NCBI GenBank assembly: GCA_014378465.1
Contig: JACMNQ010000013.1
Coordinates: 16,608 to 80,607 of the forward strand
Length of the DNA stretch: 64,000 nt
Direction: 5' to 3'
Source: Oligoflexia bacterium
Lineage (GTDB): Bacteria > Bdellovibrionota > UBA1018
Position 1 is the first letter of the stretch. Each line of letters begins with the position of its first letter. A program made the position numbers and the translations under genes. Below the pieces are notes generated by a model. The model was given only the letters and a program-made list of their open reading frames with translations. It was not told the origin of the DNA and searched no databases. Below are positions 14,979 through 27,500 of the stretch, piece by piece.

Positions 14979-17900
14979 TCACGTCGCCCAGCGGGAAGTC
15001 AGGCGTCCGAGAACCCGTTTTGCGAGTGACCGGGAATCCTGGCTGGAAACTTCAGCCGCCTCGGCTGAAATCACTTCGGGCAGAAGGTTTGAAATCTGCT
15101 CAAGTGAGTTCAAAAGCAGCAACCGGGGGTTGAGTTTCACTCCGGTACTCTTCTCCACCTGACTGATGACCTGCATCGACAGAAGTGAGTGTCCACCGAG
15201 GTCAAAGAAGTTGTCATCCACACCGACCGAGGCAAGTCCCAGGGTCCTGACCCAGAGGTCACCGAGGAACTTCTCAGCAGCACTCCGCGGGGGCACTGAT
15301 CTTCTCTGCGACTGCGTGCTCCATTCCGGAGGAAGCGGCAGCGCCTTTCGGTCGAGTTTGCCGTTCGGAGTCTGAGGCAGGGACTGAAGTTCCATGATCA
15401 GTTGCGGGATCATGTACTCAGGCAGAACTCCGCGCAGAAACTTTCGAATCGCCAGAGGTTCAATCTCCTGGCCTGCGACCGGCTGAAGATAAGCGATCAG
15501 TCGCACATCCCCCGCTTTGATTTCGCGGACCAAGACCACACTTTGCTGCACGCTCGAGTGTTCCTGCAGGCGAGCTTCAATCTCACCGAGCTCAATCCGG
15601 TGACCACGAACTTTGACCTGCTGGTCGTTGCGGCGCTGGTATTCGAGATTTCCATCGCGCCGGAAGCGCACCAGATCACCCGTGCGATAGAGGCGGGACT
15701 TTCCGGTCAAGTCCATAGGGTCCAGGATATAGCGTTCGCAAGTGAGCTCCGGACGATGAAGGTATCCAGTCGTCACTCCGCTCCCGCCGATGTGAAGTTC
15801 TCCCGGTACTCCGACCGGCACCGGGTTGAGATGAGCATCCAGGACATGGGCCTGGGTATTTGCGATCGGCCGTCCGATCACGACGGGCTTCGAGGCGTCA
15901 GTCACTTCTGAACAGGTGGACCAGACCGTCGTTTCAGTCGGACCATACATGTTCCAGACACTTCCGGCCGCCGTGATCAGGTCGCGAGCAAGATCCTGAG
16001 ACAGGGCTTCACCGCCGCAGAGGACTTTGAAAGTTCCGGCAGCTTTCCAACCGCTCGCCAGCAGAAACCTCCAGGTCGAGGGTGTGGCCTGAAGAATCGA
16101 AATGGCATGAGTTTCAATCAGGCGTTTCAACTCCGCCCCGTCGGAAGCCTGCTCGCGAGTCGCGATCACGACCTGCGCGCCGACGACCAGAGGCAAAAGC
16201 AGTTCAAGCGCGGCGATGTCAAAGGAAAGTGTGGTCAGCGCAAGCAGAGCATCCCTGGACTGAATGCCCGGACGCTCCTTCATGCTGAGAAGGAAATTCA
16301 CGACTGCACGGTGCGGGACTACGACGCCTTTCGGTTTTCCAGTCGAGCCGGAAGTGTAAATGACGTAGGCTGGACTTTCCAACGGCACGATGGGTAAGGA
16401 TTCCTGTGAACTTGCATCGCCTTCGCTCGGGTTTGAATTCTTGGTTTCGGTGCCGCTCAAAAACCCTGGAAGCTGGTCCAGCTGAAGGACTGTTCCCAGT
16501 TCACTCACACTGGGGGGCAGATCCCGATAGAGATGAGTCTGCGTGATCAGGACGGACATGCCCGAATCCTGAATCATGTGTTCCAGTCGATCGGCTGGAT
16601 ATTCGGGGTCCAGCGGAACGTAGGCTCCCCCCGCTTTCAGAATGCCGAGCAGTGCCACCAGCAGATCAGGAGTGCGGTCCACGCACAGACCCACGAGTGA
16701 TCCCGGAGTGACTCCTTCTGAAATCAGGATTCTGGCCAGCGCCCCTGCTCTCGACTGGAGTTCCGAATAAGTCAGAGAAGCAGAACTCCCGGCACTTTGG
16801 ACGGCGATCGCGTCCGGTGAGATTCGTGCCTGTTGCTCGAGCAGGGCATGCACTGTCGAATCCGGTGCGAAGTGTCGTGAAGTTTCATTCCAGGACTTGA
16901 GGAGATTCTTTTCTTCCTGACTGAGGATCTCGAGACGATCAATCGAAGTCTCGGGAGCACGAGCCACCGATTCAAGCAGAGCGGCGTACTGAGCGAGGAA
17001 AGCCTGGATGGTCTCCGGGTCAAAGAGGTCCGAGCTGTAGTCCATCGCACCCGTGACCCCCTTGCCGGTTTCTTTCACCCAAAGGCTCAGATCCGTCGGA
17101 CTGACCGTGTTCTGCACATTGAACTGGCGAATTTCAAGATCGCCCAGGGTCCATTCCCGGTTCGTCACGTCCTGGTAAGTGAAAAAAGCCTGAAAAACAG
17201 GGGTGCGGCTCAGATCGCGGACGGGCTTCAGTTCTTCAACCAGGGTTTCAAAAGGCATCTCCTGGTGGGCATAGGCATCGAGACAGGTTTCGCGGACTCG
17301 TTTCAGGACCTCGCGAAAGGAAGGATAAGTCACACTCATGGGCGAGCTCGACTCATCGCCCGAGAGTCGAGTCCTGAGTGCCAGAGTGTTCACGAAAAAG
17401 CCGATGAGGTCTTCGGTCTCGCGGAACGATCTCCCCTGGACGGGTGAACCAACGATCAAGTCAGTCAGCCCACTGTAGCGAAAGAGCAGCGTCTTGAAAG
17501 CGCTGAGCAGAACCATGTGCAGGGTGGCGCCTTCGGTTCGCGCAAGCTCGGTGAGCTTCTGAACGAGGGACGCCGAAAGTGAAAACTCTTCGGCGGCACC
17601 GCGAAAACTCATGACCGGCGGACGCACGCGGTCCGAAGGGATTTCAAGAACCGGGAGGTCACCTGAAAGCTGGTGACTCCAGTAATTGAGTTCACGCCCG
17701 TGTCGATTGCCCTGAACACGGTCTTTTTGCCAGACTGCGTAGTCGGAATATTGGACCGGCAACTCGGGCAGAACGGCTTGCGTACCTTGGGTGAAAGCTG
17801 CGTAGAAACTCCTCAACTCCCTCAGGAACACATCAAAGGACCAACCATCAAAGATGGCGTGGTGAGGCATGAAGAACAGGACGTGCTCGGAGGATGACAG

Positions 17901-20900
17901 GGCATAGAGCTGAACCCGAAAAAGCGGCAACTGGGACAATTCGAACGGGCGGGCGCCTTCGAGTGCAGTCAGGCGCTGCACTTCCGCTTCACGGTTCACC
18001 TCAGGGAGTAGGGTCAAGTCCACTGGCTGAAGATCCACGAGAAGTTCTGGAGCGATGATCTGCACCGGGACACCTGAAACCTGGTCCAGAGTGGTCCGCA
18101 GTGAGCCATGACGAGCGATCATGGCATTGAGACTTGCGTTCAGCGCAGAAGAGTCGAGTGCACCGACCAGACGGAACGCAGCGGGAAGATTGTAAACTGC
18201 CGTTCCCGGGTTAAGCTGCTCCAGATACCAGAGTCGCTGCTGCATCAGAGTGAGTGGTGGAGCGTCCGCATGAGTCAGCCGAACGGGACCAGACCACGCG
18301 TTTCCGGTGTTTTGCTGATCTTGTTTCTGATTCTCGATCAGCTGGGAGAGTTGAGCGAGAGTCGGCGCTTCGAAAAGATGGCGGAGGGAGAGCTCCACTT
18401 TGAACTCTTCACGCACGCGAGCCATCACCTGGGTCGCAAGTAACGAGTGGCCGCCGAGGTTGAAGAAATTCGCATCGAGTCCGATCCGCTGACGGCCGAG
18501 GATGTTCTGCCAGATCTGCGAAAGCTGGAGCTGCACCGCGGTTTCGGGCTGGATTTCAGCCGCCGAAACGGATTCGACCGTGTCCGTTACCGGTGCAGGA
18601 AGTGCCTTGCGGTCGAATTTCAGATTTTGAGTCATGGGGAGTTTCTGAAGCTCCACGAAATGCTGGGGGACCATGTAGGCCGGCAATCGACTGGAGAGTC
18701 GTTGTCTCAATTCGACTTCCGAAAGCCCCTGAGCGCCGTCTTTCACAAAGTAAGCGACGATCCGGGCATCGCCGGGCCGATCTTCGCGCACGATCACCAC
18801 GCACTGGCGGATCCCTGGCGCGGTCGCGATGGCAACTTCAATTTCACCAAGTTCAATGCGGTGTCCACGCACTTTGACCTGATGATCATTTCGTCCCAGG
18901 TACTCAATCTGACCATCCGTGCGGTAGCGAGCCAAATCGCCCGTACGGTAGAGACGCTGCCCCGGGCTGAAGGGATGAGCGACGAAACGCTCAGCCGTGA
19001 GTTCTGGACGATTGAGGTAACCTTGTGCGAGCCCGGCCCCTCCGATGTAGAGTTCGCCGGCGACTCCGATCGGCGCAAGCCCCATCCGGGTATCCAGAAG
19101 ATAGATTTCCGTATTCGCGATTGGACGACCGATCGTGATCGGAGACCCCTTTTCCATCCGAGCACAGGTCGACCAGACTGCAGTTTCAGTCGGACCGAAC
19201 ATGTTCCAGAGACTTCCGACCCGGTCCAGAAGTGGAGAGGCAAGGTCAGCACTCAATGCTTCGCCACCGCAGAGTGCTTTGAGCTGAGGCTGGGCATTCA
19301 GGCCCGCGGCCAGGAGCATTCTCCAGGTCGAAGGCGTGGCCTGCAGAAGCGTGGCCTGAGTCTGTTTGAGAAGCGCGAGAAGTTTAGCGCCATCCACTGC
19401 CGTCTCACGTTCGACCAGGATCGTCCGCGCGCCGACGGTCAATGGCAGATAAAGTTCCAGTACCGCGATATCAAACGAAAGCGTCGTCACTGCGAGAAGC
19501 GTGTCTGAAGAAGTGATCCCAGGCTCGCGTGCCATGCTCTCCAGAAAATTCACCACTGCACGGTGCGGGACGACGACGCCTTTGGGTTGGCCGGTCGATC
19601 CCGAAGTGTAGATCACATAAGCGGGGCGTTCTGAGTTTTTGGAACCCGGGACCGGCGTCGCCGAGACCTTCTGCAGGACGTCCACGTTGAGATCAAGATC
19701 CACGATGGTCAGTTTTCCTGACGAAGCTCCAGGCAAAACGGAAAAATGCCGATCCAGGAGCGAAGTCCGACTGAGCAGGATGCTCGCTGCTGAGTCCTGA
19801 AGCATGGAGCTGACGCGGTCCTCAGGGTAGTCCGGGTCAAGCGGCAGGTAAGCCGCTCCGGACTTCAGGACCGCGAGCATGCTGATCAGCATCTCAATCG
19901 AACGATCCAGGAGAAGTGCAACAAGGCTACCTTCTCCCGCACCGAAGCTCTGCAGATGTCTGGCCAGCTGATTGGCTCTTGCGTCGAGTTCTCCGTAAGT
20001 GATCGATTGATTCCCGCAGACCGCGGCGGCACGAAAGGGATCGACGGTCACCTGATCTTCAAAAAGCTCATGAACTCCGCGCGTGCTCGAAAAGTCCGCC
20101 GCCGTGGCATTCCAATCCTTCAAAAGACGCTTCTGATCCTGGGCCGTGAGAACGGGCAGATCAGCGATGCGAGACTCGGGATTCGCCGCCGCTCCAGCCA
20201 GAATCACCTCAAGAGACTGCAGACGCGAAAGCACCGTTTCGGCCGAAAACAAATCGGTATTGAACTGGCACTCGAGAACGACTTTTCTGCCGTCATCCAC
20301 GGCGTTCAGAAACAGTTCAAAATTTTCGAAATTCCTCGGATTCGAAAAGAGTTCCACTTCGAGCCCACGGAAATCGAGCTTCGCGCCGTCAATGCCGGGA
20401 TCAATGTTGAACTGAACTGAAACCAGAGGCAAACGACTGGCGTCCCGCGCGATGGGGAGTAGCCGGAGGAGGCTTCCGAAAGTGAGCTGCTGGTGGTCGT
20501 AGGAATCAAGCATCGCAGTCTTGACGTTCTTCAGATGCGAGAGAAAACTCAGGTCCCCGGAAATGGAATTTCTCAAAGGCAGGAGATGGACCCCGTGTCC
20601 GACCAGATTCTTCTTTCCGGCGACGGACTGTCCCGCAGTCGGAATTCCCACCACCAGGTCTTCCTGGCCGGTCAGGCGATGCAGTAGAACTTCGAAGGCG
20701 GCCAGAAGAGTGATGACGAAACTGCAGCCGGCTTTGGCTCCGACCTTGCGGATCTCCTGGGCCACGGTGGCGTTGAGTTCAAAGTCGATTCGTTTGGAAG
20801 CGTAGGTCTTCAGGGCGGGACGAACGAAATCCGTGGGCAGGTCCAGGACCGGAATGTCACCGGAAAACTTCAGGAGCCAGAAGGCTTCAGCGGTCATGGC

Positions 20901-21548
20901 TTCGGCCGAATTCTTCTGAATTTGAAGTTCTTCGGCGTAATCGATGAAGCGATCCGGGGGCGGGAGGTCTGATCCCTTCCCCGTCACCGCAGCAGTGTAG
21001 AGCGCGGCGAGGTCTCGCACCAGGATACCGATGGACCAGCCATCACAGATGATGTGGTGGGCAGTGAACACCAGGAGCTGCTCCTGATCTTTCATCTGAA
21101 CCAGCTTGATGCGAAAGAGCGGGCCCCGCTCAAGATCAAAAGCCGTGTCCACTTCCGCGTTCTGGATCCGGTTCCACTGTTCCCTCCGGACGTTCTCCTC
21201 CAGATTTCTCAGATTGATCTTCTCAAGACTCAGGCTTTGCAGGTCCGGCAGCGTCTCACCCACCGAGAACGTTTCCCCATCCGCGCTGAAGGTCATTCGA
21301 AGCGCTTCATGCCGATTCACCAGTGCAAGAATCGCCGACTGAAGTGCCGCTTCTTTCAGTTCACCGTGCAGGCGCAAGGTGATGGACTCATTGAATGCGC
21401 AAGAAGCCGCCTGGCCCATCTGAACTCCGGCCCAGACTTCCTTCTGAGCTTCAGTGCAGTCAGTGCGAATGGCAAACGGATCAAAGTCCACCGAAGTGGC
21501 ATTGACGGGAGTTCCGGGCATTTCAGCTTCAGTCAGTGTTTGCATCAT
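14979..21548 (-). CDS. Non-ribosomal peptide synthetase, C-A-PCP-C-A-PCP
   Basis: A 2189-residue two-module NRPS. C1 is about 27-450 (HHIICDGWS, 164-172); A1 about 480-990 (YTSGSTGQPKG near 647); PCP1 LGGHSL with Ser1035; C2 about 1095-1530 (HHAIFDGWS, 1229-1237); A2 about 1565-2075 (YTSGSTGKPKG near 1733); PCP2 LGGHSL with Ser2121. Reading specificity residues by hand against GrsA gives D-I-L-Q-L-G-M-V-W for both A domains, close to a known glycine code. A1 has NLKFDRK where NGKxDRK is usual, still keeping the Lys. There is no epimerase, thioesterase or reductase domain. It follows the hybrid PKS gene by 14 bases, and C1 resembles C domains that follow aminotransferase domains. Confidence 0.96.
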   Translation of the reverse strand: MMQTLTEAEMPGTPVNATSVDFDPFAIRTDCTEAQKEVWAGVQMGQAASCAFNESITLRLHGELKEAALQSAILALVNRHEALRMTFSADGETFSVGETLPDLQSLSLEKINLRNLEENVRREQWNRIQNAEVDTAFDLERGPLFRIKLVQMKDQEQLLVFTAHHIICDGWSIGILVRDLAALYTAAVTGKGSDLPPPDRFIDYAEELQIQKNSAEAMTAEAFWLLKFSGDIPVLDLPTDFVRPALKTYASKRIDFELNATVAQEIRKVGAKAGCSFVITLLAAFEVLLHRLTGQEDLVVGIPTAGQSVAGKKNLVGHGVHLLPLRNSISGDLSFLSHLKNVKTAMLDSYDHQQLTFGSLLRLLPIARDASRLPLVSVQFNIDPGIDGAKLDFRGLEVELFSNPRNFENFELFLNAVDDGRKVVLECQFNTDLFSAETVLSRLQSLEVILAGAAANPESRIADLPVLTAQDQKRLLKDWNATAADFSSTRGVHELFEDQVTVDPFRAAAVCGNQSITYGELDARANQLARHLQSFGAGEGSLVALLLDRSIEMLISMLAVLKSGAAYLPLDPDYPEDRVSSMLQDSAASILLSRTSLLDRHFSVLPGASSGKLTIVDLDLNVDVLQKVSATPVPGSKNSERPAYVIYTSGSTGQPKGVVVPHRAVVNFLESMAREPGITSSDTLLAVTTLSFDIAVLELYLPLTVGARTILVERETAVDGAKLLALLKQTQATLLQATPSTWRMLLAAGLNAQPQLKALCGGEALSADLASPLLDRVGSLWNMFGPTETAVWSTCARMEKGSPITIGRPIANTEIYLLDTRMGLAPIGVAGELYIGGAGLAQGYLNRPELTAERFVAHPFSPGQRLYRTGDLARYRTDGQIEYLGRNDHQVKVRGHRIELGEIEVAIATAPGIRQCVVIVREDRPGDARIVAYFVKDGAQGLSEVELRQRLSSRLPAYMVPQHFVELQKLPMTQNLKFDRKALPAPVTDTVESVSAAEIQPETAVQLQLSQIWQNILGRQRIGLDANFFNLGGHSLLATQVMARVREEFKVELSLRHLFEAPTLAQLSQLIENQKQDQQNTGNAWSGPVRLTHADAPPLTLMQQRLWYLEQLNPGTAVYNLPAAFRLVGALDSSALNASLNAMIARHGSLRTTLDQVSGVPVQIIAPELLVDLQPVDLTLLPEVNREAEVQRLTALEGARPFELSQLPLFRVQLYALSSSEHVLFFMPHHAIFDGWSFDVFLRELRSFYAAFTQGTQAVLPELPVQYSDYAVWQKDRVQGNRHGRELNYWSHQLSGDLPVLEIPSDRVRPPVMSFRGAAEEFSLSASLVQKLTELARTEGATLHMVLLSAFKTLLFRYSGLTDLIVGSPVQGRSFRETEDLIGFFVNTLALRTRLSGDESSSPMSVTYPSFREVLKRVRETCLDAYAHQEMPFETLVEELKPVRDLSRTPVFQAFFTYQDVTNREWTLGDLEIRQFNVQNTVSPTDLSLWVKETGKGVTGAMDYSSDLFDPETIQAFLAQYAALLESVARAPETSIDRLEILSQEEKNLLKSWNETSRHFAPDSTVHALLEQQARISPDAIAVQSAGSSASLTYSELQSRAGALARILISEGVTPGSLVGLCVDRTPDLLVALLGILKAGGAYVPLDPEYPADRLEHMIQDSGMSVLITQTHLYRDLPPSVSELGTVLQLDQLPGFLSGTETKNSNPSEGDASSQESLPIVPLESPAYVIYTSGSTGKPKGVVVPHRAVVNFLLSMKERPGIQSRDALLALTTLSFDIAALELLLPLVVGAQVVIATREQASDGAELKRLIETHAISILQATPSTWRFLLASGWKAAGTFKVLCGGEALSQDLARDLITAAGSVWNMYGPTETTVWSTCSEVTDASKPVVIGRPIANTQAHVLDAHLNPVPVGVPGELHIGGSGVTTGYLHRPELTCERYILDPMDLTGKSRLYRTGDLVRFRRDGNLEYQRRNDQQVKVRGHRIELGEIEARLQEHSSVQQSVVLVREIKAGDVRLIAYLQPVAGQEIEPLAIRKFLRGVLPEYMIPQLIMELQSLPQTPNGKLDRKALPLPPEWSTQSQRRSVPPRSAAEKFLGDLWVRTLGLASVGVDDNFFDLGGHSLLSMQVISQVEKSTGVKLNPRLLLLNSLEQISNLLPEVISAEAAEVSSQDSRSLAKRVLGRLTSRWAT

Positions 21549-21562
21549 GAGTTCCCGGTTCT

Positions 21563-24500
21563 TCAGTTCAGGACCTGTTCGCGTGCCTGAACCTGCATGT
21601 ACTTGCCGGGCCTTTGGGGATCCGGGATGAACCAGGCAGGAGTTCCACTGGCATCTTTGCCGAGCTTTGCGCCTGCCGTCGGGGGTTCAGTCACAAGCCC
21701 GGGAATCGCGGCGTGAACCGCTGCCGGGAGAAACCCGCCCGTCTGCATTTCTTCGATCGCTTCTCTGAAGGCTTTGATCACGGCCTTCATGTCAGCATCC
21801 GTGTGAGCCGTGGTCATGAAAATCGGGCGCGCATCCCAGATGTGCAGTCCCTTGAAGCGCAGCCATGGGTAGAGAAGATCACCCTGAGGTTGATCTTCCG
21901 TGTACACGAGCTTCATCATCGAACCGAAATTCTTCAGCTTGAGGGGCGCCCCGCTTTTCTTGAAAAGATCATTCAATTCCCGGGCGAAGGCGTCGGCTCT
22001 GGCATTGAGTCCTGCCTGAAGAGCCGGACCTGCTTCTTTCAAACGATCAAGCACGACCTTCGCTGCCGCGAGTGCCAGAGGATGTCTGACGAAGGTGCCA
22101 GCGAAATACGTCACTCCCGTTTCCGGAAACGACGAATCTCCATAGGCCCAGGCTCCGCCGTCCAGAGCATCCATGAAACTGTTGATTCCTGCGATCACTC
22201 CGATCGGCATCCCGCCGCCGACGATCTTTCCGTAAGTCGCCAGGTCGGCACGAATTCCGAAATGCGCCTGAGCGCCCCCCGGATGCACACGGAAACCCGT
22301 GATCACTTCATCAAAGATCAGTGCGGAACCGGACTCCTGCGTGATCTTCCGAACGGCATGCAGAAACTCGCGCGGCTGGAAGTCAGGACGACGACTCTGA
22401 ACCGGTTCGACCATCACGGCTGCGATTTCAGAAGCGCGTTCACGGATCACTCGGAGTGCTTCGTCAGTGCCATAATCGAGGACAAGGATGTTTTCGACGG
22501 CGCTGGTCGGAATTCCCGGGGCTGCAGGCAATGACTTCAGATTTCGACCGGAGCGGACGATCACTTCATCCACGATTCCGTGATAAGAACCGTTGAAAGT
22601 GACGATCAGGTCACGGCCAGTCACCGTTCGAGCCAGACGCATGGCTCCCAGCACGGCTTCGGAACCCGTGTTGCAGAAAACGGCCCGATCCAGTCCTGTG
22701 AGTTCACAGAACAGGCGGGCACATGTTCCGGTCAAAGGATGCTGCGGACCGATTTCATAGCCCTTCTTGAGCTGAGCCTGGACTGCCTCAGCGATGAACG
22801 AAGCGGAATTTCCGAAAAGATTCGATCCGAAGCCGCAGGTCAGATCAATGTATTCATTGCCGTCAATATCCCAGAGTCGGGATCCTGAGGATCCATCCAC
22901 CACGACTGGATAGACAATTTCTTTGGTGAGAGGCCTGAAGCCCGAGACCACGCGAGGATCCGCGAGGTGCGCACGGTTGGCCTGAGTCATGGCTTTGGAT
23001 TTGCCTGTTTTCGCTGTGTACTTCGCAGAGAAGGCGTCGAGATGAGCTTTCTGATGTTCGGACAGATGATCTTTTGCGAGACTGATTCGCGCAGCCGCAC
23101 CGAAGGGTACAGCGGGAGCCGAAGTGAGAGCCGAAGGAGCTGAAGGAGCCGCAACAGCAGTCACAGGAGGAGTTGCCGCAGCCGGGGTCAGAGCAATCGA
23201 TGCTGACGGGGTCGATACCGATTGAACGCCGGCACCGCTCAGAACTTCAAGTTGCTTTGCCATGAGCTGCAGCTGCTGAGAAATCACACCCTGCAGGGAC
23301 TGGGACTGTTCAGCGGACATCGCGGCCGACATGGGAGCTTGCGGCCCTGATGCAGAATAAGGCTGAAGCGAGGGTACAGTTTGGAAAACTGGCGCTGAAG
23401 GAACCGGAACGGAAACTGCGGCCTCAGCGGGCAATTGCGAATCGATGTAACCGGAAAGCGCATCGAGGTTGGAAAAATCTTCGAGGAGCTGGCGAAAAGT
23501 CACTTTGACTTTGAACTTCTTGCCCAGCTCGAGAGCGGCCTGCGTGAGGAAAAGGGAGTCCATGCCCATTTCAGTGAAAGTGGTCCGGTCGTCCATGCTG
23601 CCCAGATCCATCCCTGAACTCTCTTCGAGCACGGCTCTCAGCTGCGGGATCAAACCCTGTTTTCTAGCAAGGGGGGCATGGGTTTCAAAGGATGCGGACA
23701 TATTCACCTCGGGTTTACTGCGAATCGGAGACTGAGCGGATCCAGTCAGGGTCTGTTTCTCATTGTCAGAAGGAGCCTGGCCGGGCGACTTGCCTTGGGC
23801 GGGCTCGATCCAGAATTTCTTGCGTTCAAAAGGGTAAGTGGGCAGCGAGACTCGCCTGCGATCTTCATTCCGATGAAATTTTTCCCAGTTCAGTTCGAAG
23901 CCGGATTGCCAGAGCTGGCCCACAGCCTTGAGCAGTGAACTCCACTCTTCGAAATTCTCCGGGCTGCTGGAAAGGCTTGAGATGGCGACCTGCTTCTTGA
24001 GGTCTTTCGCGTGCTGTCGGGCAAGAACACTGAGCGTGTTGCGCGGGCCCACTTCAAGAAGAACCCGAGTCGGATCCTCCCAGAGAGTCTGGACGGCTTC
24101 CGAAAAATTGACCGTCGCGCGCAGATGATTGGCCCAGTACGTAGGACTGAGAGCTTCGGCTTCTTCGAGCCATTTTCCGGTCACCGTCGAAACGATCGGA
24201 ATTCTCGGAGGAGAGAGCTTCACGGCTCTCACTCGGGTTTCAAACGGCTCCACGATCGAATCCATCATGCTCGAGTGAAAGGCATGAGAAGTGTGCAGAG
24301 ATTTACAGATCACTCCCCGAGCAGTCACCTTCGCTTCAAATTTTTCCAGACTGTCCGATGGCCCGGCAACGATGCAAAGCGTGGCGCTGTTGATCGAGGC
24401 GATCGAAAGGCTGGAACCCACATCACCCAGCTCCACCAGGATCGGAAGGACTTTCGCTGAACCCAGGCGCACCGAGAGCATGCCGCCGGGAGGAAGAACC

Positions 24501-27500
24501 TTCATCATCTGCCCGCGCAGGGCGACGAGTCCGAGAGCATCTTCGAGAGAGAACACGCCCGCGATGCAGGCGGCGGTGAACTCGCCCACACTGTGCCCGA
24601 TCAAAGCCGTCGGCTTGATCCCCCAGCTCAGCCAGAGCTGCGCCAGGGAGTATTCGAGGGCGAAGAGGGCAGGCTGAGTGATTTCGGTGGAGCGCAGTGC
24701 TGCAGCGGCTTCGTTCGCCAGGGCTGGATCCTTGGTATCGAGAAAGACCCAGTCCTTGAGATCGCGCCCGAGGACCGGTTTGAGGATTTCGCAGCACTGA
24801 TCAAAGGCCGCGCGATAAGCGGGCTCCAGGTCGTAAAGATTCTTTCCCATCCCCACATACTGAGTTCCCTGCCCGGGAAACATGAACGCCACTCCCGAAG
24901 ACATCAGATTGCGATGAAAGCTCCGGGTGAAGACTGATTTTACATCCAGGGTCTGAAGGGCCTGGGATGCCTCAGCCGCGCTCGAAGCCACGACGAAACG
25001 ACGCTCCTTGAAGGACTTTCGGCCCGTCTGAAGCGTGAAAGCAGCGTCTGCCCAGGCGGAAGTTCCGGAAGCTGGATCCAGAGCGGTGCCCAAACCTCCC
25101 AGAGCGGAAATCAGGTTGCCACTCATTCGCTCCAGGGCCTGAGGGGTCTGCGCGGACAGGATGAGAAGCTGCTGAGGTTTCGATGAGCTTGAGGGTTTGC
25201 GAGCTGGCGCTTCTTCGAGCACGATGTGAGCATTCGTTCCACCGACTCCAAAAGAACTGACGCCTGCGACACGCGTTCCTGATTCCTGACTCCAGGCACG
25301 AGTGGAATGATTGACGAAGAACGGGCTGCTCACGAAATCAATCTTCGAATTGGCCTTCGTGAAGTGAAGACTCGCGGGCAGGATCCGGTTCTTGAGCGAA
25401 AGTGCGGTTTTGATGACTCCGGCGACTCCCGCCGCTGCCGTCAGATGACCGAAATTGCTTTTGATCGAACCCACCGCACAGAACTGGCGTCCGGAGGTCT
25501 TGCGTCGAAAAGCCCGAGTGAGGGCCTCAATCTCCATCGGATCGCCGATCGGCGTGGCCGTGCCATGAGCCTCGATGTAAGAAATCCGTGAAGGATCCAC
25601 TTTCGCCATCCCTTGTGCACGGGTGATGACTTCGGACTGCCCGGAAATGCTTGGAGCGGTGAAACTCATCTTCTCCGAACCATCATTGTTGAGGGCGACC
25701 CCGCGGATCACTGCGTAGATCTGATCGCCCTCGGCCAGTGCATCCGAAAGTCGGCGAAGAACCACTGCCCCGGCGCCGTCACTGAAAAGAGTCCCCGTGG
25801 CCTTTTCGTCGAAAGGTCGACAGTGTCCATCAGCGGAGAGCATGCCACCTTCCTGATGGAGGTGGCCACTCTGGATCGGAACCGTGACGGCGGCGCCGCC
25901 TGCAATCGCAAGGTCACACATGCCACTGCGAAGGGCCTGAAAGGCCTGAACGATGGCCACCAGCGAAGTGGAGCAACCGGTGTGAATGCTGATCGCCGGA
26001 CCCCGCAGGTCCATCTTGTGGGCTGTGCGCGTGGCGACGTAATCCTTTTCGTTCCCGACCATCACTTGAAAGGCGCCGACTCTGTCGATCAGCTCGGACT
26101 GAGAGCTCAAGTTGTTCGGATAGTAGGAATTATTATGAACGCCTGCGAAGACTCCGACCGATTGCCGAGCAGCATTCAATTTTTCAGCGGAGTGACCCGC
26201 ATCTTCGAGAGCCTGCCAGGCCGTTTCAAGAAAGATTCTCTGCTGCGGATCCAGGATCTCGGCTTCTCTTGGACTGATGCCGAAAAAGGCGGCATCGAAG
26301 TACTCGACGCCCTGGAGCACTCCCCTCGCCTTGACGTACTGGGGATCGCGTTTCAAGGATTCAGGAATGCTGCCGTGAAGTTCTTCATCTTTGAAGAAAG
26401 TGACCGTATCTCTCGCCGCCACGAGATTTGCCCAGAGGGCCTCCACCGTTTCCGCACCCGGAAATCGTCCAGCCATTCCGATGATGGCGATTCCGTCAGC
26501 TTCGGCCTGAACTTTCAAGTTGGAGACGGAGACGACGCCATCCCTGATCTCAGGTCCGAGGTTCGGTATCGGGGAGGCCGAAAGAATGCGAGACAGTTGC
26601 GCGATGGTTGGAAACTCAAAAACCTTCAGAATTGATATATCCAACTGATGCTGTTGTCTGAGTCTGGCCACCATCTGCCCGCAGAGCAGAGAGTTGCCAC
26701 CCAGATCAAAAAAGCTTTCGTCCACACCCAGGTCGTTGATCCTGAGGAGGTCTTTCCAAAGTGCGATCATCAAGGCCTGAATACTCCTCGGATCGTGAGT
26801 GCGTGAAAACTGTGGCGCAGTCGCGGCCGGAATTTTTTCAATCCGTGCGGCAGCAGTCACCAGGATGGGTAATGCCCGGCGATCGACTTTTCCGCTCGGG
26901 GTCTTCGGGAGATTTTCAAGCTTCATCCACTGGCTTGGGACCATGTGATCGGGGAGAGTTTTTTTCAGTTCCGCACGCAGCTTCTTGAAGAGTTCGGCTT
27001 CAGGGAGCTCAGCCAGATCATCCGCCGCAATCACATACGCGACGAGACGTCGGTCGCCCCCATCGGAAAGCGTGCTGACGACTGCCTGACGAACTCCAGA
27101 GAGGGACGCCAGTGCGATTTCGATCTCGCCAAGCTCGATCCGGTAGCCGCGAAGTTTGATCTGCTGATCAGCTCGCCCGAGAAATTCCAGTGTGCCGTCC
27201 GGCAGTTCACGTGCCAGGTCACCTGTCTTGTAAACTCGGAGTCCTTCAATCGTAGAGTTTTCGATGAACCTCTCCGCAGTCAGGTCCGGACGGTTCAGGT
27301 AGCCCCGCGCCAGGCACACTCCACTGAGATAGAGCTCTCCTTCCGTCCCAGCCGACACGGGCTTCAGATTTTCGTCCATGAGATGAGTCCGTGCGCCCGG
27401 GATCGCACGACCGATCGAAGGCAAGGCTGGCCAGGCTTCGGGGGCGCCCGTGAGATCGAGGGCAGTCACGACGTGTGTTTCTGACGGTCCATAATGATTG

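Noticed and set aside
18447..19508. 353-codon plus-strand ORF inside the NRPS
   Set aside because: Opposite-strand shadow; the minus strand has continuous NRPS motifs here.
25613..26635. 340-codon plus-strand ORF inside the PKS
   Set aside because: Shadow of the ketosynthase region; sequence lacks protein character.
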